DNA of 64,000 nucleotides from Nematostella vectensis (GCF_932526225.1 NC_064047.1:10646494-10710493), one strand, 5' to 3'. Shown: positions 33,301-46,130, counted from the stretch's first letter. Made by a program: numbers and translations. Notes: generated by a model not told the origin, from the sequence alone.

Positions 33301-36300
33301 GACAAGTTTTCAACCACACCAGCTATACACACGGAGTTGATCGTTGATTGACAAGTTATCCACCACACCAGCTATATACACGGAGTTCATCGTTGATTGA
33401 CAAGTTTTCAACCACACCAGCTATACACACGGAGTTGATCGTTGATTGACAAGTTTTCACCACAGCTATACACACGGAGTTGATCGTTGATTGACAAGTT
33501 TTCACCACAGCTATACACACGGAGTTGATCGTTGATTGACAAGTTTTCAACCACACCAGCTATACACACGGAGTTGATCGTTGATTGACAAGTTTTCAAC
33601 CACACCAGCTAAACACACGGAGTTGATCGTTGATTGACAAGTTTTCAACCACACCAGCTATACACACGGAGTTGATCGTTGATTGACAAGTTATCCACCA
33701 CACCAGCTATACACACAGAGTTGATCGTTGATTGACAAGTTTTCAACCACACCAGCTATACACACGGAGTTGATCGTTGATTGACAAGTTTTCAACCACA
33801 CCAGCTATACACACGGAGTTGATCGTTGATTGACAAGTTTTTCACCACACCAGCTATACACACGGAGTTGATCGTTGATTGACAAGTTTTCAACCACACC
33901 AGCTATACACACGGAGTTGATCGTTGATTGACAAGTTTTCAGCCACACCAGCTATACACACGGAGTTGATCGTTGATTGACAAGTTTTCCACCACACCAG
34001 CTATACACACGGAGTTGATCGTTGATTGACAAGTTTTCAACCACACCAACTATACACACGGAGTTGATCGCTGATTGACAAGTTTTCAACCACACCAGCT
34101 ATACACACGGAGTTGATCGTTGATTGACAAGTTTTCAACCACACCAGCTATACACACGGAGTTGATCGTTGATTGACAAGTTTTCAACCACACCAGCTAT
34201 ACACACGGAATTGATCGTTGATTGACAATTTTCAACCACACCAGCTATACACACGGAGTTCATCGTTGATTGACAAGTTTTCAACCACACCAGCTATACA
34301 CACGGAGTTGATCGTTGATTGACAAGTTTTCAACCACACCAGCTATACACACGGAGTTGATCGTTGATTGACAAGTTTTCAACCACACCAGCTATACACA
34401 CGGAGTTGATCGTTGATTGACAAGTTTTCAACCACACCAGCTATACACACGGAGTTGATCGTTGATTGACAAGTTTTCAACCACACCAGCTATACACACG
34501 AAGTTGATCGTTGATTGACAAGTTTTTTTCAACCACACCAGCTATACACACGGAGTTGATCGTTGATTGACAAGTTTTTAACCACACCAGCTATACACAC
34601 GGAGTTGATCGTTGATTGACAAGTTTTCAACCACACCAGCTATGCACACGGAGTTGATCGTTGATTGACAAGTTTTCAACCACACCAGCTAAACACACGG
34701 AGTTGATCGTTGATTGACAAGTTTTCAACCACACCAGCTATACACACGGAGTTGATCGTTGATTGACAAGTTATCCACCACACCAGCTATACACACGGAG
34801 TTGATCGTTGATTGACAAGTTTTCAACCACACCAGCTATACACACGGATTTGATCGTTGATTGACAAGTTTTCAACCACACCAGCTATACACACGGAGTT
34901 GATCGTTGATTGACAAGTTTTTCACCACACCAGCTATACACACGGAGTTGATCGTTGATTGACAAGTTTTCAACCACACCAGCTATACACACGGAGTTGA
35001 TCGTTGATTGACAAGTTTTCTGCCACACCAGCTATACACACGGAGTTGATCGTTGATTGACAAGTTTTCCACCACACCAGCTATACACACGGAGTTGATC
35101 GTTGATTGACAAGTTTTCAACCACACCAACTATACACACGGAGTTGATCGTTGATTGACAAGTTTTCAACCACACCAGCTATACACACGGAGTTGATCGT
35201 TGATTGACAAGTTATCCACCACACCAGCTATACACACGGAGTTGATCGTTGATTGACAAGTTTTCAACCACACCAGCTATACACACGGAGTTGATCGTTG
35301 ATTGACAAGTTTTCAACCACACCAGCTATACACACGGAGTTGATCGTTGATTGACAAGTTTTTCACCACACCAGCTATACACACGGAGTTGATCGTTGAT
35401 TGACAAGTTTTCAACCACACCAGCTATACACACGGAGTTGATCGTTGATTGACAAGTTTTCAGCCACACCAGCTATACACACGGAGTTGATCGTTGATTG
35501 ACAAGTTTTCCACCACACCAGCTATACACACGGAGTTGATCGTTGATTGACAAGTTTTCAACCACACCAACTATACACACGGAGTTGATCGTTGATTGAC
35601 AAGTTTTCAACCACACCAGCTATACACACGGAGTTGATCGTTGATTGACAAGTTTTCAACCACACCAGCTATACACACGGAGTTGATCGTTGATTGACAA
35701 GTTTTTAACCACACCAGCTATACACACGGAGTTGATCGTTGATTGACAAGTTTTCAACCACACCAGCTATACACACGGAGTTCATCGTTGATTGACAAGT
35801 TTTCAACCACACCAGCTATACACACGGAGTTGATCGTTGATTGACAATTTTCAACCACACCAGCTATACACACGGAGTTGATCGTTGATTGACAAGTTTT
35901 CAACCACACCAGCTATACACACGGAGTTGATCGTTGATTGACAAGTTTTCAACCACACCAGCTATACACACGGAGTTGATCGTTGATTGACAAGTTTTCA
36001 ACCACACCAGCTATACACACGAAGTTGATCGTTGATTGACAAGTTTTTTTCAACCACACCAGCTATACACACGGAGTTGATCGTTGATTGACAAGTTTTT
36101 AACCACACCAGCTATACACACGGAGTTGATCGTTGATTGACAAGTTTTCAACCACACCAGCTATACACACGGAGTTGATCGTTGATTGACAAGTTTTCAA
36201 CCACACCAGCTAAACACACGGAGTTGATCGTTGATTGACAAGTTTTCAACCACACCAGCTATACACACGAAGTTGATCGTTGATTGACAAGTTATCCACC

Positions 36301-37246
36301 ACACCAGCTATACACACGGAGTTGATCGTTGATTGACAAGTTTTCAACCACACCAGCTATACACACGGAGTTGATCGTTGATTGACAAGTTTTCAACCAC
36401 ACCAGCTATACACACGGAGTTGATCGTTGATTGACAAGTTTTCAACCACACCAGCTATACACACGGAGTTGATCGTTGATTGACAAGTTTTCAACCACAC
36501 CAGCTATACACACGGAGTTGATCGTTGATTGACAAGTTTTCAGCCACACCAGCTATACACACGGAGTTGATCGTTGATTGACAAGTTTTCCACCACACCA
36601 GCTATACACACGGAGTTGATCGTTGATTGACAAGTTTTCAACCACACCAACTATACACACGGAGTTGATCGTTGATTGACAAGTTTTCAACCACACCAGC
36701 TATACACACGGAGTTGATCGTTGATTGACAAGTTTTCAACCACACCAGCCATACACACGGAGTTCATCGTTGATTGACAAGTTTTCAACCACACCAGCTA
36801 TACACACGGAGTTGATCGTTGATTGACAAGTTTTCAACCACACCAGCTATACACACTGAGTTCATCGTTGATTGACAAGTTTTCAACCACACCAGCTATA
36901 CACACGGAGTTGATCGTTGATTGACAAGTTTTCAACCACACCAGCTATACACACGGAGTTGATCGTTGATTGACAAGTTTTCAACCACACCAGCTATACA
37001 CACGGAGTTGATCGTTGATTGACAAGTTTTCAACCACACCAGCTATACACACGGAGTTGATCGTTGATTGACAAGTTTTCAACCACACCAGCTATACACA
37101 CGAAGTTGATCGTTGATTAACAAGTTTTTTTCAACCACACCAGCTATACACACGGAGTTGATCGTTGATTGACAAGTTTTTAACCACACCAGCTATACAC
37201 ACGGAGTTGATCGTTGATTGACAAGTTTTCAACCACACCAGCTATA
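30345..37246. repeat. 49-bp satellite array, about 140 units, with higher-order repeats
   Basis: Head-to-tail units of 49 bp (CAGCTATACACACGGAGTTG, then ATCGTTGATTGACAAG and TTTTCAACCACAC) over 6.9 kb. Variant units (CAGCTATATACACGGAGTTC, a shorter unit lacking AACCAC, CAGCTAAACACACGG, ATGCACACGG, the TTTTTTTC spacer) recur in the same order in long blocks. The same stretch at 30476-30676 reappears at 32136 and 33356, offsets of 1,660 and 1,220 bp (about 34 and 25 units). No unique spacers, so it is not a CRISPR array. The minus-strand frames through it are artefacts. Confidence 0.97.
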
Positions 37247-37650
37247 CACTGTCTTGCAGAAATCTTAGATTATTAGCTGTCTTCTCGCACTAGAATCGTG
37301 CCATTTAGTAAAGCAGTGCCAGATACAAACTTTGAAAGCTTCGTATTCGATCGATCATGAAAATCTATTTTGTTATTTGTCCGAGTAAAGCCCTATTATG
37401 AAGATCGGACTTTTCAGCGAGCAAATATTCGCCTTTCGGTATAAAAATTTAAGACCTTACATGTAGAAGTCGCACCTTGGCTTGGAAAAGTAGTCAAAAG
37501 TATTTTGTGTATTTCAATACTGCGGCCTTTTCCGTATCTGGTAATTTGACTGGCACAGGGACTAAACTTTGAAACCAGTGGTTGGCCCTATCACAAGGAT
37601 AATAAGCTCCGGAAGCTAGCGAAAACTTACGGAAGCTACCTAATATATAG
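37247..37650. other. Spacer between satellite and element B
   Basis: About 400 bp without recognisable gene or repeat. CGGAAGCTAGCGAAAACTTA and CGGAAGCTACC near its end are a short internal repeat next to the boundary of element B. Confidence 0.4.
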
Positions 37651-40600
37651 ATTTAGGCACTGCCTCAAAGCGGAGCCAGCATGACTTTTTTCTGCATAAA
37701 CTTGTGTAGAACCCCCCTTCCCTGCACTTTTATTATGCATCATGTTCCTCCACCCAAAAAAAGGCACCATATGTAAAACATATAAAGATTGCATGTTCTA
37801 TAAATACTGCAATTATTATTAAAAGGTGTCCTCCCAATCCTCCTAGGGAATACCTAGAACAAAATATGTTTTTCGTTCTAGGTAAATAAAGTATTTATTG
37901 ACATTACTAAGGATATCATTAACTAAACTATACTTGAAAGACAACTGACACAGCAAAATTAGCAAAATAAATTTATGCTTTGATTAACAGGGAAGGCTTT
38001 CAGGTGTGAAGGGAGGTCATATTTATTTTAAAATGAGGATCAATTAAAGTTCCTCACAAAAAAACTGGGTGCTATTTTATTCTCTTCAAACAATAAACAA
38101 ATACATATCATATTCCTATACATTAATAAGTTTTCAGCAAATCACACTATCATAGTGGATTTGAGGTAAAAGTACTCATTCCCTGCCTGTACTGTCCCGA
38201 ATTCATTTTACTTTTTTAAATAACTTTACTTAACTTGCAAAGATAGGGCTTTATCATTTTCTTTCTCTTGTGTAAGTTTTAAAGTGAGCAATTCAAATAT
38301 TGTGCTATTGTGCTTTTAAATGTAAATTTGCTAAGGGTGGATTAAAAACACTCGAACATATTTGAAAAAATTCTGAGTGCGTTGAACACCTTGTTTGTAG
38401 GATCCTGCTCTTTACTGAGATTTATTTATTTATTGTACCAACCAAATGGATCCAGGCCTTATTCAATAATTTAAATTATGCAGTACATCAATATTAACAA
38501 ACACAATTCCTGGTGTGAATATGGCTGTCAAAGTTGTCAAGAGTCTAATGGTAATTTCTTATGTCCCATCATAGAAGTTTCATTATGAATATTTTTTTAA
38601 TCAAAACAATACTCCGACAAATTTTCCCTTGTGCAGAATATTTCATGGATGTTACAGCATTCCAAAGATTCGAAATTTTAGATGTTTAGATGCCATACTG
38701 TAATTTTTATGTATTAATTTAGTGACGATTTTCTCCTTCATTAGACCGAATATTAAAAAAAAAAATGTCGGGAAATTAAAATCCAAAAATATATCTCCTT
38801 TCAGTCATTACACATTGGTGAACCCACCCTTTACCATATAGTTGTTGGTGGCCTACTCCAAAATGAATGCAATGAAGAAAAAACAAAGTGATTTTGGAAG
38901 CAAATCCTAAAAAAACATCTAAGGCATCACTGACAGTGCTAAAATGCTAACTTCTAATTTCAAACCAAACCCTTTCATTGATCTATGTTTGGGGAAGAGA
39001 GGAAGCAAAGAATATCAATTGACTAAAAAATAGTCGACGCGAGAGGAGATGTAATGGGAATTGACTCAACTTGAAAGGTTTGTTGAAAAAAATATAACAG
39101 TTATGAAAATAATTTGATTGAGCATTCTTGACATTTCCCCTTTCCCATTACCTTAACCCTTTCACCACCACAGGCCTCTAAAGAGGCCATGTCTATGCTA
39201 TCCAAGCTATGTGAATAAAATTCTATAATTGAAAAAGAACAAGGTTGTTGCTAGTGTTATAAAGTTTAAGTATCTTGCCCTAAAAAACCCTTTCCCTTAA
39301 TAAAAGTTCCATTAATGTACATTTGTAAAGCTACATTCTGACAAGCTTTGTCCTTGCGAAGAACAAGTAATGGATGAAACAGGATTTCAAAGATAGAATA
39401 TAGTGTCAGACACAATTTTAGATAAGATGCAATACTGAAGTTTTAATGTACCATTTTAAGTGGAGATTTTCCATCCCCATGGGAATTAATATCTACAAAT
39501 ATACATCCAGTAATGCATTATATTTTGGTGTTTTTGGAAACCCTGGATCCAACCATTCCAATGAAATAAATCTAAATCTCTAAAAATGTTATGGGAAAGA
39601 GACTTGGAAAGGGAATCCTGAAAAGAAGATATAAGTGAAAGTACTAAATGAAAATTTCTAATTTAAAAATCAAATCTGTTCATTAATTTATTTTTGGTGT
39701 TGAGGGGAAAAAGCAAAGAGCATCAATTTCATAAAAATAGTCAACAGGGAAAAGGAAGAAATATTACTCTTCTTTAAATGTTTAAAAGGAAATATAATAC
39801 AATAATGTGATAATTATATTCAGTACTTTCCTAAAACATCCCCTTTCCAATTATCTTTAGGTTGATAGAAAACTGTTTTCTTTACAGTTATTATTTAAAA
39901 AGCAAAAGTTTGTTTTTAGTTTACTGTAATATAAGTATCTTGTTCTAAAAAATCACATAGTAATGCCCTAGTCATTTGAGCCACCTCCCTTATGGTCCTG
40001 GGGAAGTCAGGGGTTAATGTGGGTTTTTAGATTACTTTTAAACCAGAATATATCGAGAGGGGTGATGGTATTGACTGTTTTTGACTCTTAACTTGGTAAC
40101 AGGCTTTTATAAAAGTCTAATCCCCCACCCTTTCCTGGGACCATGTGTGTGAGGGTATCAAATGACTAGTGAATAAGAACTCCCTACTGTTATCTTTCAA
40201 GACATGATTTTCAATTCTCATGTCTTCTAGTCTTTAGCATTCATCTTGGCCCTCAGGTAGTCCCTGGTTCATAAAAGAGTGAAATTTCTTTCAAAACAAT
40301 CTTTCCATCAATACATTTATAATCTGACTAATTTCCACAACTATTTGAAAAAAAAAGTAAACACATAAGATGTAAGATGCAGACAATAACAACAATACAT
40401 ATTGGCAATAGGGGTTGAATTTTGTTTTGTTTTTATCCTCGGTAAGGAAAATTTCTTTTGTAAGTTGAAAAGCTGCTGTATCTTTTAAGGATATGTATCT
40501 TCTTCGGACTAAGAACACAGGATATAAAGACAAGAACGGTCTTCTTTAGCAGTATTTGACAAATGCAACACGATATTGGTTAGCCTTTATGAAAAATTTT

Positions 40601-41182
40601 AACAGAATCAAGAAAAAAAGATAGAACAAAAAATGTCACAACAAAAAGTGGTTTTGCTCAAATAATTTGATTACTAAGTTAAGTACTCGCATTCTCAAAG
40701 CAAACAAAAAGGACAAAAAAAAGCCCAATAACTGTCATATCCTCAATAGACAATACAAATCGTCGTCCGAAGCTCACCTTGCATTGTTTTTGTCGCTTTC
40801 TTGTGGTTGTGTTCGCTTTTTAATATGAACTGTTACTTACTTAAATTTACTAGCTAAAACCAGACATATCCTTACATAAATCTTGGCGTGAATGAATGTT
40901 AGTAGATCTCCTCTAGTTGACTTTATTCTTAAGTCACAAAATTTGAGGCAAAAAGAAATAATCAACGCATGACAAGAACTTTTCCCTTGCTCCGTGCTTG
41001 TATTCAGCCGCCATTACGGGGCCGAGTGAGGCCTGGGAGTTGCGCGGCTGACTGACTGGCTGGCTGGCGATTGACACCACAGGGTACCCGCGCAATGACC
41101 ACAAAACCAAATTGCATAGTTATACCATATTTCTATACCTATGGAGCTCCGCGCGCGGCCTATGGCCGCAATGGCTCCGCTA
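37651..41182 (-). mobile_element. TIR-type element, copy B (inverted relative to copy A)
   Basis: The reverse complement of about 38390-41182 aligns by eye along its length with 1833-4590: the outer TAGCGGAGCC, CGCGCGGAGCTCCATAGG, the CAGCCAGCC-type tract, the CAAGGTGAG site and the BamHI-type AGGATCCTGCTCTTTACTGA word. The far end (37651-37690) matches 4627-4667, including AAATCTATATATTA. Between them (37690-38390) copy B has about 700 bp absent from copy A. Both limits have AGCGGAGCCA as an inverted repeat (37674 and 41181). No transposase seen. Confidence 0.75.
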
Positions 41183-41269
41183 TAAAACACTTGTCGACTA
41201 CTGTGAACACGAGTTTGAAATGCACGCAAGTCTGCACGCGTTCTAGTGTGGTTGTCCTACGATGTTTGT

Positions 41270-41520
41270 CTCCCGAGATATAAGTATTTTCGTTTTAATG
41301 ACGTCATTGATGACGTCACACCTCACATGACTATTTATGCACCCCCCTTGACACCTACATGACATTTTCCAAGTGTGGTTGTCCGGCGATGTTTCTATCA
41401 CGATATATGAGTATTTTCGTTTTAATGACGTCATCGATGACGTCACACCTCACATGACTGTTTATGCACCCCCTTGACACCTTTATGACATTCTCCAATT
41501 GTGGTTGTCCGACGATGTCC
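41270..41520 (-). repeat. 127-bp TGACGTCA-type repeat, inverted copies
   Basis: Two units 127 bp apart (CGTTTTAATGACGTCAT at about 41291 and 41418), each followed by GATGACGTCACACCTCACATGAC, TTTATGCACC and GTGGTTGTCC. Reverse-complement counterpart of 26620-26720. Each unit has one or two TGACGTCA (cAMP-response-element consensus) sites. Confidence 0.85.
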
Positions 41521-41539
41521 GACTCTGCTTAGTTAAATT

Positions 41540-42085
41540 TATGGTTATTACATTAAGCGTCGAGTGTTCTTACACTCGACGTTAAGTCCGTTATTACATT
41601 AAGCGTTGAAAATTTGTTACATTAAGCGTTAACAGTTTTATTACATTAAGCGTTGATTTGTTGTTACATTAAGCGTTAGTGTTACATTTAGCGGCGATTT
41701 TTGTTACATTAAGCGTTAGTGTTACATTAAGCGGCAGTTGTTACATTAAGCGGCGATTTTTGTTACATTAAGCGTTAGTGTTACATTAAGCGGCAGTTGT
41801 TACATTAAGCGGCAGTTGTTACATTAAGCGGCGATTTTTGTTACATTAAGCGGCAGTTGTTACATTAAGCGGCAGTTGATTCATTAAGCGGCAGTTGATT
41901 CATTAAGCGGCAGTTGTTACATTAAGCGGCAGTTGTTACATTAAGCGGCAGTTGTTACATTAAGCGGCAGTTGTTACATTAAGCGGCAGTTGTTACATTA
42001 AGCGGCGATTTTTGTTACATTAAGCGTTAGTGTTACATTAAGTGGCAGTTGTTACATTAAGTGGCAGTTGTTACATTAAGCAGTG
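41540..42085 (+). repeat. TTACATTAAGCGGCAG short tandem array, about 27 copies
   Basis: Units of about 17-22 bp (TTGTTACATTAAGCGGCAG and GATTTTTGTTACATTAAGCG variants), ending at about 42085 just before the Mab-21 gene. Reverse-complement counterpart of 26505-26610. Confidence 0.95.
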
Positions 42086-42269
42086 ATACAGGGGGGAGCT
42101 TTCCCTTTAATAGCGAAACCTCGTGTTAAATCTCTTCTTACTCTTTCTTCTCATTTTAACGATTGGGCTCGGGGTTGGTACTAAGGATGGACAGAGAAAA
42201 AGGGGACCGTCCCCTCCCCTCCCCCATACGTGTATTTTGACTTTCCCTGATTGTATGTTTGTACAACAG

Positions 42270-44630
42270 ATCACTAGGGATTACACATGGGACAAAACCT
42301 CCCAAATATGGATCGAGCAATTCTCGCTTATCACAAACTTAGTGCTACCTGTGGAGTTTGTCTATGGGGACTGGTTCTGGTGGCAAGGGAACCACAAGGC
42401 CAAGCGAGCTGTCGCGGAATGCCTTGCAAGTGCACACCCCCTGGACATGGAGACAGGCAGCCAATCGGAGGGGTTTTGCATCCCTCGGTTCTTTATTTCT
42501 AAAAGTGATGCTCCGAATGCTTTTTTAGTTCCGCTAGACGAAAGAGAGTATTGGGAGCCTGATCGGGATTGCATGCAAGAGGTAATCATCATCATCACCA
42601 TCACCATCATCAACATCAACAACCATCATTATCCCTACCACCATCACTATCGCTATCACCATTATTAGCGACCTTAAGCAAGGACGACGGCGACGGCTAG
42701 GACAACGCGATCGAAAAAAATGTGTTCGCGCTCAGCGATCAATCATAATTTAATTACAATGGAATAAACAAAACATATAGTCAGAGACAAAAAATAATAA
42801 ACAAAGGATATTATTTCTACAGTAGCAAACGTGGTTAGAGGAGTTTACACTGCAAACGTCCGCGTCCTCAATTGAGAGTGAAAGTTGGAGTTTTCACGTC
42901 GTGATCATGACATCAGCATCATCATCAGGCAAAAGATCCTTCACCGTCATCATCATCGTGATGTTAAACATCATCTGTTGCACGCAGCAATACCTAGTTA
43001 GCTAAAGAATGTTGTTATGCTGTGTTATCAATTTCAGTAATGCTTTTCAACAAATCTATTTTAGGTACCGCAAGAGACAAACTCGATATTCACCATAGAA
43101 CATTTAGACGACCCTCTGTATGTCAAACTACGACTGATTGGTCAATGGAAAGCAGATCATCCACAATACGGCAACACCAAGTACCTACACCAGGCTTTTA
43201 ATCTTCCCCTTGTTGGAGAAAATGATCCTTTTTATAAAATGATAACGTCAATTGGGTGGAGTTCTAGTATTCATGGCCCGGTTAGTAAGATGGATTACGG
43301 TGGGTTTCCATGTGGTAGGGAAGAGGATAGAACGAGCGTTTTCAAATATCCGACTGCTTGGCCAGAACCCGCCATGGAATGGATGGTGCGATCACGCGAA
43401 TTCAGCTGGCCATCCGCTGACCTAATCCAGGATATTGTGGACTCGGGCTGCCATCTTGCTCCCGTGGGGAGGGGTAAGCGCAAAGGTGAACTGTTAACGC
43501 TCTTTCAATACAACACGAGTCCAGACCGAGCGAAGAATCCAGAACCGTCAAGCAGCAACGAAATGGATCAATTCGAATGGAGAGTCTCCTTTTCGATCGC
43601 CGAAAACAAACTTGGACAAAGTTTGAATCACGTCCAAAGACACACCATAATTTTGCTGAAAATACTAAAGAAGGTTTATTTCCCAGAAGTGGTTTCCTCG
43701 TAATTCCTGAAAAACCTGCTTTTCTGGGAGTACGAGAAAAGAGACGAGTCATTTTGGAGAGGGGCGACGTCTGGTCAGTGCCTACTGCGCATGCTCGATT
43801 GTCTTCAGGAATGTCTAGAGAAAGGCCATCTGCCGCATTACGTCATCCCCGAGAGTACTCTCCTGGCGGGCGAGGATCCGCGCATGCTTGTACAAGCAGC
43901 AGCCGCTGTGCCTGACGTCAGGATGGACATCTTGAGGAGAACCACAAGTGTTCTTATGCGTCTGCATACGATAACTTATTTGAACCACTTGTTTCTCCAA
44001 GGCATTGCCCTTGAGCCAGTTCTTGCAAAGATTCAAGACCCTTCACTGGGAAACACTGAAATTCTTGAAATGATGTCTTCTACACTCAAGATGTTCATAC
44101 CTCGGTACATGAGAACCTTGCATAAGAATGCAACCGCTGAAGACTCAGGAATTGAAGCCATCAAAATACAGAAGAAGGTTAACGATTTGGCCTATAAATC
44201 CCTGCTTTCCAGGAAACTTGCACTATTGTGGTTTCTTGGAAATCGCAGAAACCAGGGTAGTAAACAAGACTTTGTTTTGTTTGTAAGAGAAGAGGTTGGT
44301 ATCAAAGAGGACGACGATCTGATGTCATTCGCGTGTGAGCTCTTTGATTTGGCAACTGGAGGAGAAAACCCGAACTTTAACCTCGCTCAAACAAAAGCTC
44401 TGAAGGAAATTAAAAGTCTTCAATTTGCTACACAGATGAAAAATTTCAAAGCTTCAAGTTCTCGGGAAGTCTTAGGAATAATAGGAAAACTTAACAGGAG
44501 TGAAATCGAACAGGAATTGAGGGATGAACTAAAAGGTAAAGACGATGTTCAAGAAATCAAGAAAGTAGTACAGGAGAAACTGCGCTTTCTGATAGAGAAG
44601 AAAAATTCGGAACAAGGATCCAAAATGTGA
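42270..44630 (+). pseudogene. Mab-21 / cGAS-like nucleotidyltransferase-fold gene with one in-frame stop
   Basis: Exon 42270-42581 (after TTTGTACAACAG; an in-frame ATG at 42255 is an alternative start) joins in phase 0 to 43065-44630. GSQSEGFCIP fits the GS motif that begins the Mab-21 nucleotidyltransferase core. After it, SDAPNAF stands where SDxDxM-like metal-binding residues are expected, so one catalytic acid may be missing. Later come SGCHLAPVG, EWRVSFSIAE, a LNHVQRHTIILLKILKK helix and LPHYVIPESTLL, all Mab-21 C-lobe hallmarks, then about 250 further helical and lysine-rich residues. At 43701-43703 TAA replaces the Tyr codon usual in the S-S-Y-hydrophobic-L-K-N/T motif. The frame then stays open for 308 codons. 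The family includes cGAS-type receptors and ITPRIP-like proteins; which branch this belongs to is uncertain. Confidence 0.8.
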
Positions 44631-44632
44631 CG

Positions 44633-45490
44633 TTTCTTGATTTGTCAAAGTGACTAAAGATGCAAGGTGGTGATAAATAGGTTGTAATCTTGATGGTAGG
44701 GTGGTGATGATGATTGCTTTATCGGCAATGTATTTCTATCACAATCAAATAGAAATCCCTTCAAAATTCGAAATTCACCATTTCCTTTCATATTTGATTG
44801 CACACATCCATATATCTTAAAAAGTGAACTGATAATTTGGTAAAATACATTGCCATCGAAGAGAGAATGGCTGACAAAAGTGTAAGGAACCAGCTTGAAT
44901 CAAGACAAATGCATGTGCTTTCTATTTGATTTAATTCAAGAATACAGCAAGAAGGACACAACTAACACAGACACACTGAAGGCTAAGCTTGTTCTACTTA
45001 TACGCCAATCAGACAGCAATCCATGTGGTATAAAACCCAACAGAACAGATGTAAACGTAAAAACATTTCAAGAGGGGACGGGGGGAATTTGGTATGCTTA
45101 GCAAAATTAACCAATCAGCCAAAAGAGTATGAGTGGGGTAATCACCGAGTTGGTCCTCTTCCTAGCATATTTACAAAAAAGTCATGAAGTCCATCTAGCT
45201 CTAAACAGCATTGATGATTGAGCAACTTTGGAAACTAAACTATGCATGCGCAGCATCTACGTGACTACAACAGATGTCTGTAAGATTTCTGTATATAAAG
45301 TAATGATAAAGTCGATGTCTAAACCAAGGGGTGAGTGTAGTAAGTGATTTCAGAAAGATGCTCAGATAAACTTTTCCAGACCAATTTCCAAATAACTAAG
45401 TGTTCCGCCACGTTATTAAAATACAACACACCCCAGATTGTGGCGAAGAAAAGATAATCGAAACACAGGTCTACAGACGACATATGACGT
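44633..45490. other. Intergenic sequence after the Mab-21 gene
   Basis: Presumed 3' UTR followed by sequence without recognised features. Confidence 0.4.
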
Positions 45491-45497
45491 TCCACAA

Positions 45498-46130
45498 ACT
45501 AGATTTAAGAAATCAACTATATATGTTGATATATAAACTTTGTTGATATATAAACAAAGTCTGCTCTATAGACTAGATTTAAGAAATCAACTATATATGT
45601 TGATATATAAACTTTGTTGATATATAAACAAAGTCTGCTCTATAGACTAGATTTAAGAAATCAACTATATATGTTGATATATAAACTTTGTTGATATATA
45701 AACAAAGTCTGCTCTATAGACTAGATTTAAGAAATCAACTATATATGTTGATATATAAACTTTGTTGATATATAAACAAAGTCTGCTCTATAGACTAGAT
45801 TTAAGAAATCAACTATATATGTTGATATATAAACTTTGTTGATATATAAACAAAGTCTGCTCTATAGACTAGATTTAAGAAATCAACTATATATGTTGAT
45901 ATATAAACTTTGTTGATATATAAACAAAGTCTGCTCTATAGACTAGATTTAAGAAATCAACTATATATGTTGATATATAAACTTTGTTGATATATAAACA
46001 AAGTCTGCTCTATAGACTAGATTTAAGAAATCAACTATATATGTTGATATATAAACTTTGTTAATATATAAACAAAGTCTGCTCTATAGACTAGATTTAA
46101 GAAATCAACTATATCAATTATAAACAAAGT
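45498..46130. repeat. 74-bp minisatellite, about 8.5 near-identical units
   Basis: ACTAGATTTAAGAAATCAAC recurs exactly every 74 bp from 45498 to 46090. Almost no substitutions are visible (one T to A near 46062), so the array is young or homogenised. Each unit holds inverted pairs (ACTTTGTT/AACAAAGT and CAACTATATATGTTG), so single strands could fold into repeated hairpins. Confidence 0.97.

Noticed and set aside
30476-33605. Repeated 65-66-codon minus-strand frames
   Set aside because: Products of the 49-bp satellite; they recur only because of the higher-order repeats.
30345-37246. CRISPR-like array
   Set aside because: Units are contiguous 49-bp repeats with no unique spacers, and the genome is animal.
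42123-42269. Hydrophobic leucine-rich N-terminal extension of the Mab-21 gene
   Set aside because: It begins with GTG, not ATG, and a good acceptor (TTTGTACAACAG) at 42269 suggests it is intronic.
43577-43915. Alternative frame across the Mab-21 stop
   Set aside because: Family motifs on both sides of the stop are in the same frame, so a frameshift is not needed to explain the break.
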